Source: Lactobacillus sp.
GTDB taxonomy: Bacteria; Bacillota; Bacilli; Lactobacillales; Lactobacillaceae
Reading direction: 5' to 3'
Assembly (NCBI GenBank): GCA_030530865.1
Contig: JAUMUC010000001.1
Location: 247,320 to 311,319, forward strand
DNA length: 64,000 nt
In this document: in pieces, positions 35,843 to 44,556 of the stretch
How positions within the stretch are numbered: the first letter of the stretch is position 1
Layout of the letters: every line of letters starts with the position of its first letter
Translations under genes and position numbers: made by a program
Notes under the pieces: model-generated
Database searches by the model: none
What the model was told of the DNA's origin: nothing
Seen by the model: only the letters and a program-made list of their open reading frames with translations

Positions 35843-36383
35843 AAGCGCAGAATTAGAAGCACTTTTATATGTGGCAGGAGAAGCGGGATTAAGTGAAAAT
35901 GACTTAGCTGACCTGTTACAAGTGGTGCCATATAGTTTAACTGAGTTAGTTGCTAATTATAATGAACAATTAAAGGAACGCCAAAGCGGTCTGAAGGTTA
36001 TCAAGGTCAATGATTTATATAAGTTAGTGACTAGTCCTGAAGTAAGTAAAGTGGTTGAACAATTTTTCCAAAAAGATTTAGCACAAAAATTGAGCCAATC
36101 CGCCTTAGAAATTCTTTCAATCATTGCTTATCGGCAACCAATTACGAGAATTGAAATTGATGAAATTCGTGGGGTAAATTCTTCTGGAGCTTTACAAACC
36201 TTGACTTACCGTGGTTTGGTTAAGGCTTCGGGCCATAAAGATGTTCCTGGACATCCTAAACTATATGTCACTACTGATTATTTCTTGCAATATTTTGGTT
36301 ATGAAAGCTTAGATGATTTGCCATTAATTGAAGATTTCCAAGTTGATGAAGAACCAGATAATGTCGAGTTATTTAAAGAATAG
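35832..36383 (+). CDS. scpB: segregation and condensation protein B
   Basis: Of 183 residues; the dimeric winged-helix partner of ScpA. Conserved [14 protein letters not shown] at the start and [21 protein letters not shown] near 93-113. The acidic C-terminal tail is typical. Overlap with scpA ensures stoichiometric translation. The SMC subunit itself is not in the window. Confidence 0.96.
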   Translation: MTTKSAELEALLYVAGEAGLSENDLADLLQVVPYSLTELVANYNEQLKERQSGLKVIKVNDLYKLVTSPEVSKVVEQFFQKDLAQKLSQSALEILSIIAYRQPITRIEIDEIRGVNSSGALQTLTYRGLVKASGHKDVPGHPKLYVTTDYFLQYFGYESLDDLPLIEDFQVDEEPDNVELFKE

Positions 36384-36394
36384 GAAGATTTTTA

Positions 36395-37108
36395 ATGGAA
36401 GAAAGACTGCAAAAAGTTTTAGCTCAAGCCGGAGTAGCGTCTAGAAGAGCTAGTGAAAAATTGATCCAAGCCGGCAGAGTTATGGTCGATGGAAAAATTG
36501 TCACTGAGTTAGGAACTAAAGTCAGCACTTTTAGCAATATTGCGGTTGACGGCGAACCAATTGAACGAGAAAGTACGCATACTTACGTTTTATATAAGCC
36601 TCGTGGTGTAGTTTCTACTGCTAAAGATGAAAAGGGTAGAAAAACCGTCGTTGATTTCTTAAGTGACTTGCCATATCGCTTATATCCAGTTGGACGTTTG
36701 GATTATGACACATCGGGTGTTTTGTTAATGACCAATGATGGGGAACTGGCTAATCACTTGATGCATCCACGTAATGAAGTCGACAAGGTTTATGTTGCCA
36801 GAATTAAAGGTCAATTAACGGGTGACGATATTTACAAATTAAAAAAGGGTATGCGGATTGATGATTATAAAACCCGCAAAGCAAAGGTTAAGATCTTAAA
36901 GACGCAAAGAGATAAGGACCGCCAAATTGTGCAATTGACTATTCATGAAGGTCATTATCACCAAGTTAAAAAGATGTTCAAAGCTCTTGGCCATCCAGTT
37001 GAAAAATTATCTCGTGAACGTTATGGCTTTATCGATTTAGAAGGCTTAACTGCTGGTGATTACCGTGAACTAAGCCACCTAGAAATTGATCGCTTAAAAG
37101 CATTGTGA
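36395..37108 (+). CDS. rluB: 23S rRNA pseudouridine synthase RluB
   Basis: Converts U2605 of 23S rRNA to pseudouridine. Of 237 residues: an S4 RNA-binding domain (1-60, ERLQKVLAQAGVASRRASE) and the catalytic domain with the catalytic Asp in PVGRLDYDTSGVLL (about 97-110). Follows scpB by 11 bases, as in many Firmicutes. The stop is followed by a candidate -10 (TATAAT, 37112-37117) for the FMN riboswitch transcript. Confidence 0.93.
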   Translation: MEERLQKVLAQAGVASRRASEKLIQAGRVMVDGKIVTELGTKVSTFSNIAVDGEPIERESTHTYVLYKPRGVVSTAKDEKGRKTVVDFLSDLPYRLYPVGRLDYDTSGVLLMTNDGELANHLMHPRNEVDKVYVARIKGQLTGDDIYKLKKGMRIDDYKTRKAKVKILKTQRDKDRQIVQLTIHEGHYHQVKKMFKALGHPVEKLSRERYGFIDLEGLTAGDYRELSHLEIDRLKAL

Positions 37109-37143
37109 TAATATAATAATTGTAAAAAATTAATATGTTTGTT

Positions 37144-37251
37144 GTCTTCAGGGCAGGGTGAAATTCCCGACCGGTGGTTAAAGCCCACGACCCGCGAAAG
37201 CGGCTGAACCGATAGGTGCCGATAGTTAAAGTCTAGATGGAAGAAGGCAGA
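37144..37251 (+). ncRNA. FMN riboswitch (RFN element)
   Basis: All hallmark segments occur in order: TCTTCAGGGCAGGGTGAAAT, CCCGACCGGTGGT, AAGCCCACGACCCGCG, and the closing GTCTAGATGGAAGAAGG. It binds flavin mononucleotide. The following terminator (37276-37309) is the expression platform: high FMN should stop transcription of ribU. Confidence 0.97.
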
Positions 37252-37275
37252 CAGGTTTAAATCGATTTTTAAGCT

Positions 37276-37309
37276 AACAGTCTGTGCTGAAAGCAACAGG
37301 CTGTTTTTT
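37276..37309 (+). terminator. FMN riboswitch expression-platform terminator
   Basis: Ten-base stem AACAGTCTGT / ACAGGCTGTT (one wobble), T6, lying between the aptamer and the ribU SD. Confidence 0.9.
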
Positions 37310-37326
37310 GTATGGAGGCTTAAAAA

Positions 37327-37944
37327 TTGAAGAATAAGTTATCGCTGAAGTTAATTGCAGCGTTATTAGGTGCACTGTCATATTTGGTCATGCAATTTGA
37401 ATTTCCAATTATGCCAGGTGTTGATTTTTTGAAGTTTGATTTTTCAGACATTATTATCGTGGCGACGATTGTGTGCTTTGGTTATAGCACTGGAATCATT
37501 ACTGCATTTGTTAGATTGGGCTTAGCCTTGATTATTCATGGCTTTTCACCATTTAGCTTAATTGGTGAAGTTGCAGCATTTATTGCAGTTTTGTTGTTTA
37601 CTTTACCGCTCATTTATCGTAAAAAATTACTCAGTTTGGTTGCGGGAATTTTTCTCATGGCAATCGGCTTATCAATTTTGAATTATTTCATTATTACGCC
37701 ACTTTATGCGTTGGTATCATTACCACATGTTGATAATTTTTCAATCACCAATCTGATCAAGATTGCTGATTATCAATATATTCGCCAATTATTACATTTG
37801 CCATCATTAATGACGTACATCATGACCATTGTTTTGCCTTTTAATTTCTTGAAGGGAATTATTAACACAATTGTGATGGCAATCTTTTGGCCAACTCTCA
37901 AAAAGAATTTAATTCCATATTTCCAAAAGCAGTTTTTTAATTAA
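37327..37944 (+). CDS. ribU: riboflavin ECF transporter S component RibU
   Basis: Substrate-binding membrane subunit that works with the shared ECF module to import riboflavin. Of 205 residues with about six hydrophobic helices; the RibU-type start KLIAALLGALSYLVMQFEFPI and FLKFDFSDI are clear. It begins with TTG preceded by TGGAGG. Control by the FMN riboswitch directly upstream makes the assignment firm. The cell evidently imports riboflavin, as no rib biosynthesis genes are seen here. Confidence 0.95.
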   Translation: MKNKLSLKLIAALLGALSYLVMQFEFPIMPGVDFLKFDFSDIIIVATIVCFGYSTGIITAFVRLGLALIIHGFSPFSLIGEVAAFIAVLLFTLPLIYRKKLLSLVAGIFLMAIGLSILNYFIITPLYALVSLPHVDNFSITNLIKIADYQYIRQLLHLPSLMTYIMTIVLPFNFLKGIINTIVMAIFWPTLKKNLIPYFQKQFFN

Positions 37945-37957
37945 AACTGCTTTTTTT
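37925..37957 (+). terminator. ribU terminator
   Basis: AAAAGCAGTTTT / AAAACTGCTTTT stem with six-base loop and T tract; it overlaps the last ribU codons. Confidence 0.92.
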
Positions 37958-37996
37958 ATGTTAAAATATTTTTATATTAACTTCGGAGGGATATAA

Positions 37997-38476
37997 ATGA
38001 GTAATGGACCTTTAAAGCATTATGAACGCCCATCAAAACCTCGTCAAAATAATTGGCAAGGAACCAAGTTCTGGAAGGGTAGCATGTGGTTAATGTTTAT
38101 TTTGTTCATTGGACTAGCTTCAGCAGTTAGTGCACTGTCAAAAGACGCCAAGGCAACCCAAGAAAGTGCAATTGAGGTACAAAAAGTTTCTAAAGTTAAG
38201 AAACAAGTGAAGGCCAAGACCAAGGTTAAGTCTAAAAAGAAAGTTGCTAAGAATAATCAAGCTACTTCAAAGAAGACGAAGAAAGTTAAGCAAGCTAATA
38301 AATCAAGTGAAAAAGTATCAGATGACAACACAACTAAGACTTATGTTGTTAAAGATGGTGATACTTTATTTACCATTGCCATGAAATTTAACACGACCGT
38401 GGATAAATTAATGCAATTAAACAACTTAACTAGCCGTGACCAAGTCAACGCTGGAACAACTCTCCAAGTAAAATAA
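37997..38476 (+). CDS. membrane-anchored LysM protein
   Basis: Of 159 residues: a cytoplasmic N-terminus (1-30), one membrane helix (about 32-50, SMWLMFILFIGLASAVSAL), a Lys/Ser-rich extracellular linker (60-112), and one C-terminal LysM peptidoglycan-binding domain (113-159, TYVVKDGDTLFTIAMKFN). Similar LysM proteins precede cmk in many lactobacilli. Likely a wall-associated protein tethered to the membrane, role not established. SD CGGAGGG upstream. Confidence 0.87.
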   Translation: MSNGPLKHYERPSKPRQNNWQGTKFWKGSMWLMFILFIGLASAVSALSKDAKATQESAIEVQKVSKVKKQVKAKTKVKSKKKVAKNNQATSKKTKKVKQANKSSEKVSDDNTTKTYVVKDGDTLFTIAMKFNTTVDKLMQLNNLTSRDQVNAGTTLQVK

Positions 38477-38505
38477 ATTTTCAGAAAGGCGAGAATTTTC
38501 TCACT

Positions 38506-39171
38506 ATGCAAATTGCCATTGATGGTCCTGCATCAGCAGGAAAAAGTACAGTTGCCAAGATAATTGCGCAACAATTGAATTTTATTTACATTGACACAGG
38601 TGCAATGTATCGGGCAGCAACAGTGATCGCAATGCGTCGTAATTTGGACTTAGACGATGAAGATGCGATCGTTGCTGCTTTAAATGAAGCAGGTATTAGC
38701 TTTAAAATCATTGACGGTCAACAACATGTGTTGTTAGGTCAAGAAGATGTCACTACAGAAATTAGAACCCCGGAAGTTTCTGCAAACGTTTCTCAAGTAT
38801 CTGCATTACCAAAAATTAGAGAAAAATTAGTTGCTTTACAACGTGAATTAGCTGGCCAAAATAATGTCATTATGGATGGCCGGGATATTGGTACAACAGT
38901 CTTACCAGATGCTGAATTAAAGATCTTTTTGGTTGCTAGTGCTAGAAGTCGTGCACAAAGAAGAGTACTAGATTTACAACAAAGAGGTATTAAGTCAGAC
39001 AAGACTGTTGAAGAAATCGAAGCAGACATCGCTGCTAGAGACTATAAAGATAGTCACCGTGAAATTTCACCATTGAAAAAAGCAGATGATGCAATTGAAG
39101 TTGATACTACTGAAATGGGTATTGAAGAAGTAGTTGAGACAATTATCAAATTAATTAAAGAAAAATCATAA
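38506..39171 (+). CDS. cmk: cytidylate kinase
   Basis: Phosphorylates CMP and dCMP. Of 221 residues: P-loop GPASAGKST (6-14), YIDTGAMYRA (28-37), the DGRDIGTTVLPDAELKIFL substrate motif near 124-142, and the ASARSRAQRR lid. Full length. cmk-rpsA-der is the usual order. No terminator between cmk and rpsA. Confidence 0.97.
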   Translation: MQIAIDGPASAGKSTVAKIIAQQLNFIYIDTGAMYRAATVIAMRRNLDLDDEDAIVAALNEAGISFKIIDGQQHVLLGQEDVTTEIRTPEVSANVSQVSALPKIREKLVALQRELAGQNNVIMDGRDIGTTVLPDAELKIFLVASARSRAQRRVLDLQQRGIKSDKTVEEIEADIAARDYKDSHREISPLKKADDAIEVDTTEMGIEEVVETIIKLIKEKS

Positions 39172-39200
39172 AAATAAGCAAAAACAGTAGAAAATAATTC

Positions 39201-39230
39201 GAATATCCTTTAAAATAGTTAGTGATATTC
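39201..39230. promoter_or_regulatory. rpsA upstream inverted repeat and -10
   Basis: GAATATC (39201-39207) and GATATTC (39224-39230), extendable by one C-G pair, flank a -10-like TAAAAT (39211-39216). The repeat spans the presumed promoter, so it could be an operator; no good -35 is seen. Confidence 0.35.
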
Positions 39231-39242
39231 GGGGAGGTACAT

Positions 39243-40433
39243 ATGTCAGAAAATAGTAATCAATTTTTAGCAGCATTAAAGGCAATGGGCAGCGTTGAAG
39301 TCGGCGATATCGTTGACCTTGAAGTATTAAGCGTTGAAGATAACCAACTTAACGTTGGTGTTCAAGGCGCTGGTGTTGAAGGTGTAGTAATGCGTCGTGA
39401 ATTCACTACAGACACAAAGGCTAACTTATCAGACTTAGTTAAGCCTGGTGACACTTTCAAGGCTTTAGTAACTCGTCACACTAGCGGTGACAAAGAAAAC
39501 GGAGATTTCTACTTCTCAGTTACTCGTTTGAAGGAACGTAAAGCATTTGATGATTTACAAAAGGTTTACGAAGCTGGTGAAACTATTGAAGGTAAAGTTA
39601 CTTCATCAGTTCGTGGTGGTCTTTTAGTAGATGTTGGTACTCGTGGTTTCTTACCTGCATCATTAATTTCAAACCGTTACGTTTCAAACCTTAAGCCTTA
39701 CATTGGTAAGACTATGAAGCTTAAGATCACTGAAATTGATCCAGCTAAGAACCGTTTAATCTTGTCACACAAGGACTTAATTGAAGAAGAACGTGAAGAA
39801 GTATTTTCAAAGGTTGCTTCACAATTAGTAGTTGGTGACATTGTTGAAGGTAAGGTTTCACGTCTTGCTAACTTCGGTGCATTCGTTGATGTTGGCGGCG
39901 TTGACGGTTTAGTTCACATTTCAGAAATTTCATACAAGCACGTTGATAAGCCAAGCGATGCCTTAGAAGTTGGCCAAGATGTCAAGGTTAAGGTAATCGG
40001 TATTGACGATGACAGACACCGCATCTCCCTTTCAATTAAGCAAACTGAACCATCACCATTTGAACAAGCAACTTCAGGCTTACACGAAGGTGATGTATTT
40101 GAAGGTGAAGTTAAGTCATTAACTAACTTCGGTGCATTTGTTGAAGTAACTGACGGAACTCAAGGTTTAGTTCACGTATCAGAAATTTCAAACAAGCACG
40201 TTGAAAAGCCTAGTGATGTATTGAAGGTTGGCCAAACTGTTAAGGTTAAGGTCTTGAACATTGAACCAGCTGAAAAGCGTATTTCATTATCAATCAAGGC
40301 TGCAGCTGACAACCAAGTTGCTGATGATCAACCAAGCAAGACTCAAGCAACTGATACTGCTAAGTACATGAGCAATGATGACAACGGTTTTGCATTAGGT
40401 GACATTATTGGTGACCAATTAAAGGATCGTTAA
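39243..40433 (+). CDS. rpsA: 30S ribosomal protein S1 (four S1 domains)
   Basis: Of 396 residues with four S1 repeats (about 12-85, 100-175, 188-260, 274-346) and a short variable tail, as in Firmicutes rather than the six repeats of enterics. Repeats three and four carry the GKVSRLANFGAFVDVGG and GEVKSLTNFGAFVEV cores. ATG 39243 follows GGGGAGG; an ATG seven codons upstream would contain that SD. Strong codon bias. Confidence 0.95.
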   Translation: MSENSNQFLAALKAMGSVEVGDIVDLEVLSVEDNQLNVGVQGAGVEGVVMRREFTTDTKANLSDLVKPGDTFKALVTRHTSGDKENGDFYFSVTRLKERKAFDDLQKVYEAGETIEGKVTSSVRGGLLVDVGTRGFLPASLISNRYVSNLKPYIGKTMKLKITEIDPAKNRLILSHKDLIEEEREEVFSKVASQLVVGDIVEGKVSRLANFGAFVDVGGVDGLVHISEISYKHVDKPSDALEVGQDVKVKVIGIDDDRHRISLSIKQTEPSPFEQATSGLHEGDVFEGEVKSLTNFGAFVEVTDGTQGLVHVSEISNKHVEKPSDVLKVGQTVKVKVLNIEPAEKRISLSIKAAADNQVADDQPSKTQATDTAKYMSNDDNGFALGDIIGDQLKDR

Positions 40434-40441
40434 TCATAATT

Positions 40442-40470
40442 AAAAAAGCCGACCAACTGTCGGTTTTTTT
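40442..40470 (+). terminator. rpsA terminator
   Basis: Stem AAAAAAGCCGAC / GTCGGTTTTTT (one G-T pair) and a T tract; 24 bases before der. Confidence 0.87.
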
Positions 40471-40493
40471 ATTGTCTAAGAAAGGAGGCAGCA

Positions 40494-41804
40494 ATGGTTT
40501 TACCTGTTGTAGCAATCGTAGGACGCCCAAATGTTGGTAAATCGACACTGTTTAACAGAATTATCAATCAACGTTTGGCAATTGTAGAAGATAAGCCCGG
40601 AGTAACCCGTGACCGTAATTATGCTAGTGCTAGTTGGTTAGGACACAAATTTGATTTAATCGATACTGGTGGGATCACTTGGGAAGATGGTCAAATTGAA
40701 GAAGAAATCCGTGCTCAAGCAGAAATTGCGATTGAAGAAGCTGACATTATCATTATGCTGACTGATGCTACTAATCGTTTAACAAGTCTTGATGAACGTG
40801 TAGCGCAACTATTATATAGAAGTAAAAAGCCAGTAATTTTGGCTGTCAACAAGGCAGATAACCCTGAACAACGGACTGATATTTATGAATTTTATAGTCT
40901 AGGTTTAGGTGATCCATTACCAATTTCAAGCTCTCATGGTACTGGAATTGGTGATTTATTGGATGCTGTTGTTGAAAAATTCCCTGAAAAAGCAGATGTT
41001 GTTGAAGATGACACTATTTCATTTTCAGTTATCGGACGTCCAAACGTTGGTAAATCCTCAATTGTTAACAAATTACTTGGTGAACAACGGGTAATTGTTG
41101 CTAACGAAGAAGGAACTACTAGAGATGCCATCGATACGCCTTTTGTTAGTGCTGAGGGTGATAAATTCCGCTTAATTGATACTGCTGGTATTAGACGCCG
41201 TGGTAAAGTTTGGGAAAAGACTGAAAAATATTCAGTTTTACGTGCACAAGCTGCTATTAGCCGTTCTGACGTAGTTTTATTAGTTTTAGATGCTTCAACT
41301 GGCATTAGAGAACAAGATAAGCACGTGGCCGGTTTAGCCCATGAAGAGGGCCGCGGTATTATTATCGTGGTTAACAAGTGGGATTTGCCTAAAAAAGATA
41401 GCTACAGCATGTCAGACTTTGAAAAGGTCATTGGAAGTGAATTCCAATACCTTGATTATGCACCAATAGTCTTTGTTTCTGCCTTAACTGGACAACGTTT
41501 GGAACAATTACCTGAATTAGTCAAAGAGGTTCATGCGAACTTGAATCAAAGAATTCAATCTAGCGTGCTAAATGACCTTTTGATTGAAGCCAGCAAGTTG
41601 GTTCCAGCCCCAATGATTAAAGGTAAAAGACTTCGTGTTTACTACATGACGCAAGTTGCATCTAATCCACCGACATTTGTTGTTTTCGTTAATGATCCAG
41701 AGCTAATGCACTTCTCATATCAACGTTTTTTGATCAACCAATTACGGCAAAACTTTGATTTTAGAGGGGTTCCAATTAAGATCATCGGAAGAAAGAGAAA
41801 ATAA
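40494..41804 (+). CDS. der: ribosome biogenesis GTPase Der (EngA)
   Basis: Tandem GTPase for 50S assembly. Of 436 residues: first G domain with [12 protein letters not shown] (10-21) and DTGG, second with [12 protein letters not shown] (about 184-195) and DTAGIRR, then the KH-like C-terminal domain with [31 protein letters not shown]. All motifs intact. Confidence 0.98.
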   Translation: MVLPVVAIVGRPNVGKSTLFNRIINQRLAIVEDKPGVTRDRNYASASWLGHKFDLIDTGGITWEDGQIEEEIRAQAEIAIEEADIIIMLTDATNRLTSLDERVAQLLYRSKKPVILAVNKADNPEQRTDIYEFYSLGLGDPLPISSSHGTGIGDLLDAVVEKFPEKADVVEDDTISFSVIGRPNVGKSSIVNKLLGEQRVIVANEEGTTRDAIDTPFVSAEGDKFRLIDTAGIRRRGKVWEKTEKYSVLRAQAAISRSDVVLLVLDASTGIREQDKHVAGLAHEEGRGIIIVVNKWDLPKKDSYSMSDFEKVIGSEFQYLDYAPIVFVSALTGQRLEQLPELVKEVHANLNQRIQSSVLNDLLIEASKLVPAPMIKGKRLRVYYMTQVASNPPTFVVFVNDPELMHFSYQRFLINQLRQNFDFRGVPIKIIGRKRK

Positions 41805-41836
41805 GTTCAATTTATAAGTTTTTTTTTAATTTTTTC

Positions 41837-41865
41837 TTGTAGAGAGCAATTTATTGTGGTATTTT
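41837..41865 (+). promoter_or_regulatory. hup promoter
   Basis: -35 TTGTAG (41837-41842), 17-base spacer, -10 TATTTT (41860-41865) preceded by TGG. Leader of about 80 bases. Confidence 0.6.
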
Positions 41866-41915
41866 TGTTAAAGGAACAAAGGTTGGTTGTGTTGCATCCT
41901 TGTTTCTATAGGAAA

Positions 41916-41937
41916 ATGATTGGGTTCTTCCAATCAT
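41916..41937 (+). promoter_or_regulatory. hairpin abutting the hup Shine-Dalgarno
   Basis: Perfect ATGATTGG / CCAATCAT stem with loop GTTCTT; the SD GGGAGG begins at the very next base (41938). No T tract. Could stabilise the mRNA 5' end or tune translation. Confidence 0.5.
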
Positions 41938-41953
41938 GGGAGGTGAAATAGTA

Positions 41954-42232
41954 ATGGCAAACAAAGCAGAATTAGTTTCTAAAGTAGCTGACAAGCTTGA
42001 AGGCAAGACTAAGAAGGAAGTTGCTGCAACTGTTGAAGCATTGTTCGAAGTAATTCAAGACGAATTGAAGAACGGTGAAAAAGTTCAATTAATCGGTTTT
42101 GGTACTTTTGAAGTACGTCACCGTGCAGAACGTAAGGGTCGTAACCCACAAACTGGTGCTGAAATTAAGATCCCAGCTAGTGATGTACCTGCATTTAAAC
42201 CAGGTAAGGCTCTTAAAGACGCAGTTAAGTAA
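41954..42232 (+). CDS. hup: DNA-binding protein HU
   Basis: Abundant nucleoid protein. Of 92 residues, [15 protein letters not shown] at the start and the DNA-clamping arm [21 protein letters not shown] (46-66 region) and [13 protein letters not shown] at the end are diagnostic. ATG 41954 follows GGGAGGTGA; a GTG-like start at 41936 overlaps the hairpin. Codon use is strongly optimised. Confidence 0.97.
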   Translation: MANKAELVSKVADKLEGKTKKEVAATVEALFEVIQDELKNGEKVQLIGFGTFEVRHRAERKGRNPQTGAEIKIPASDVPAFKPGKALKDAVK

Positions 42233-42249
42233 TCATTACTTGACTTAAA

Positions 42250-42278
42250 GACGTTGGCTATGCCCAGCGTTTTTTTTG
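42250..42278 (+). terminator. hup terminator
   Basis: GACGTTGG-loop-CCAGCGT stem with one wobble and eight T. Confidence 0.87.
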
Positions 42279-42299
42279 TGTAAATAGATGGAGAAATGA

Positions 42300-43553
42300 A
42301 TGACTAATTCCGAAAAATTAATTGATGCCATTACTAGCCACGACTTTTCTAGCAATCAGGAATTATTGCGAAAGGCACTTGAATCTGATAGTGAAGCCGA
42401 TTTAGCCGCCTTAGCTGAACAATTGACTGAATTGGGCTTCACAGACCTATCTAGAAAAGTTTATGAGCACTTGATCAAGCTTTCATCAGCAAATCATGAT
42501 CAATATCAAGTTTACCTTGCAGAAATTATGTTAAATGATGGTGAAGACGATCAAGCTTTAGAAATTTTGTATGCCATTTCTGAGACATCTGACGCTTATG
42601 TTGATAGTTTATTGGTCTTAGCCGATTACTATCAAATGAGTGGCTTAATTGAGCCAGCAATGGTCAAATTAGAAACAGCCAACCGCATTAAGCCACATAC
42701 CGCAGCCATTATTTTTGGCTTAGCTGAATTGAATTACTTGGCTGGTAATTTTCAAAATGCTCGTAAGTACTATGAAGAGCTCTTAACAGAGCAAAGTTAT
42801 TTTGGTGAAGTAGATCTAGAATTACGCTTATTTGATTGCTTAGCCAAGATGGGTGAATATGAAGACGCAGCTAAGATTGTCAAAGAACACGAAGGAAGCT
42901 TTTTGGACATTGATAGTCGCTATCGGGCAGCCTTAATTTTTATCCAAACAGGCAAGTATCAAGAAGCGGTTGATTATCTTGAAAAAATCATTGAAGCTCA
43001 GCCTGATTATGTTTCAGCTTATCCTTTACTAGTTGATGCATATTTGAAGCTTAATAAGGATAAGGATGCCTTGAAAGTAGCTCAGCTTGGTTTGTCATAC
43101 AACGATTATGACGAATTGCTGTATGCTGATGGAGCTCAAGCAGCGATTCATTTGGGCGAAACCAAAGAAGCTCAAGAATTACTTGAAGAAGGCTTGAAAG
43201 TTAATCCGGATAATCAACAAATGCTAGTACAATTGTCTGATTTGAATCTGAAAAATCATGCTTATAAAGAAAATTTGGATCTGTTGTTACCACTTGAGGA
43301 AAGTGAACGGTCACCAATTGTTCACTGGAATTTAGGGGCTTCCTACAACGGCTTAGATCAGTTTGAAGATGCCAAGAGTGAATATTTAGCTGCATGGGAT
43401 GCTTTAAACGATAATCCAGATTATCTGAAAGAACTATTATTGCTCTTTATTAATTTGGGTGAAAAACCTGAATTAATTAAACAGATAATCGCAAAATATC
43501 AAGCAATCGTTCCAAACGATCCAGAAGTTGAAGAAATTTTAGAAAATTTATAG
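42300..43553 (+). CDS. tetratricopeptide repeat protein
   Basis: Of 417 residues and made almost wholly of TPR-like helical pairs, e.g. VYLAEIMLNDGEDDQALEIL, IIFGLAELNYLAGNFQNARK and LVQLSDLNLKNHAYKENLDL. It is acidic, has no signal peptide and no catalytic motif. TPR proteins are protein-binding scaffolds; the partner is unknown. It follows hup as in other lactobacilli. Different from the TPR protein at 8562: longer and more regular. Confidence 0.85.
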   Translation: MTNSEKLIDAITSHDFSSNQELLRKALESDSEADLAALAEQLTELGFTDLSRKVYEHLIKLSSANHDQYQVYLAEIMLNDGEDDQALEILYAISETSDAYVDSLLVLADYYQMSGLIEPAMVKLETANRIKPHTAAIIFGLAELNYLAGNFQNARKYYEELLTEQSYFGEVDLELRLFDCLAKMGEYEDAAKIVKEHEGSFLDIDSRYRAALIFIQTGKYQEAVDYLEKIIEAQPDYVSAYPLLVDAYLKLNKDKDALKVAQLGLSYNDYDELLYADGAQAAIHLGETKEAQELLEEGLKVNPDNQQMLVQLSDLNLKNHAYKENLDLLLPLEESERSPIVHWNLGASYNGLDQFEDAKSEYLAAWDALNDNPDYLKELLLLFINLGEKPELIKQIIAKYQAIVPNDPEVEEILENL

Positions 43554-43557
43554 CAAA

Positions 43558-43592
43558 CAAAAAATCGTTTTCGTTAAGAAAACGATTTTTAA
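43558..43592. terminator. bidirectional terminator between the TPR and yitT genes
   Basis: AAAAATCGTTTTC / GAAAACGATTTTT perfect stem with loop GTTAA, A and T tracts on both sides. Confidence 0.92.
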
Positions 43593-43593
43593 T

Positions 43594-44463
43594 TTAGAAT
43601 AATTTAGTTTTAGGCTTCGGACCGTAGGTAAAGCCTTCACCATAGGCTTCGTGTACTTCCATGATCGAGACAAAGGCATTTGGATCGATTGAGAAAATAA
43701 TTTCTTTCAAGAAAGGAATTTCTCGAGGTGATACCACTACATAAATGACATGTTTGTCATCCATTTTGTAGCCACCATATCCTTGGAAGTAGGTGAGACC
43801 ACGTTCCATTTTTTCATCAATTTGTTTAGAAATTTTTTCAAAGTCGTCTGAGATAATTAACACACCCTTGGCAGTGTAGGCACCTTCTTGAATGAAGTCC
43901 ATCACCTTAGCCAAAATATATGATGCCAAAATGGTGTACATCATATGGGTTGCGTCCAGATATGAAAGACTGATGCCCAAGACAACTACGTCTAGCATTA
44001 GGATTACTTTCCCAGAAGAAATTCCAAATTTCAATTGAGCAATTTTGGCTAAAATATCGGTACCGCCACTGGTTCCTTTGAATCTGAAAATTGTTCCAAG
44101 TCCTAATCCTGAAAGGGTACCGGCTGAAATTGCACTAAGAAAGAGATCATTATGAAAATCAATTTCTGGAATAAGATTGCTAGCTTTCCAGAAGTATAAG
44201 AAAAATGATAAGCAAGCAGTTCCCCAAATGGTATAAATTAATTGCTTTTTATTCATAAAGTGATAGCCAAGCAAAAAGAGAGGCAAGTTCAAAACGATCG
44301 TTGAAACGCCCATGTTAATGTTGAAAAAGTGCCGTAGCATCAAGGTAATACCACTAATACCGCCGTCAGCCAGTTTATTAGGGACAGAAATTAAGTCCAA
44401 ACTGAAGGCATAAATCGCACAACCTAATGCGATCATGAATAATTCACGAATGTTTCTCTTCAT
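43594..44463 (-). CDS. YitT family membrane protein
   Basis: Of 289 residues: five or six hydrophobic helices (about 6-200) in the YitT/DUF161 repeat pattern with GGISGITLMLRHFF and FRFKGTSGGTDILAKI, then a cytoplasmic DUF2179 domain (about 205-280) with AYTAKGVLIISDDFEKIS and HVIYVVVSPREI. Function of the family is not known. SD GGAGG upstream on the minus strand. It diverges from cca. Confidence 0.92.
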   Translation of the reverse strand: MKRNIRELFMIALGCAIYAFSLDLISVPNKLADGGISGITLMLRHFFNINMGVSTIVLNLPLFLLGYHFMNKKQLIYTIWGTACLSFFLYFWKASNLIPEIDFHNDLFLSAISAGTLSGLGLGTIFRFKGTSGGTDILAKIAQLKFGISSGKVILMLDVVVLGISLSYLDATHMMYTILASYILAKVMDFIQEGAYTAKGVLIISDDFEKISKQIDEKMERGLTYFQGYGGYKMDDKHVIYVVVSPREIPFLKEIIFSIDPNAFVSIMEVHEAYGEGFTYGPKPKTKLF

Positions 44464-44556
44464 AAAAAATCCTCCACTTGCAATCTTCTACTATCTAATT
44501 TAACATAATAACATTACTGTATTCTATAAAGAGATAAAAAGAGTTACTATAAATAT

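Noticed and set aside
40934-41377. 147-codon open frame antisense to der.
   Set aside because: The plus-strand Der protein is complete and conserved there; the antisense frame has Ser/Thr-rich random composition.
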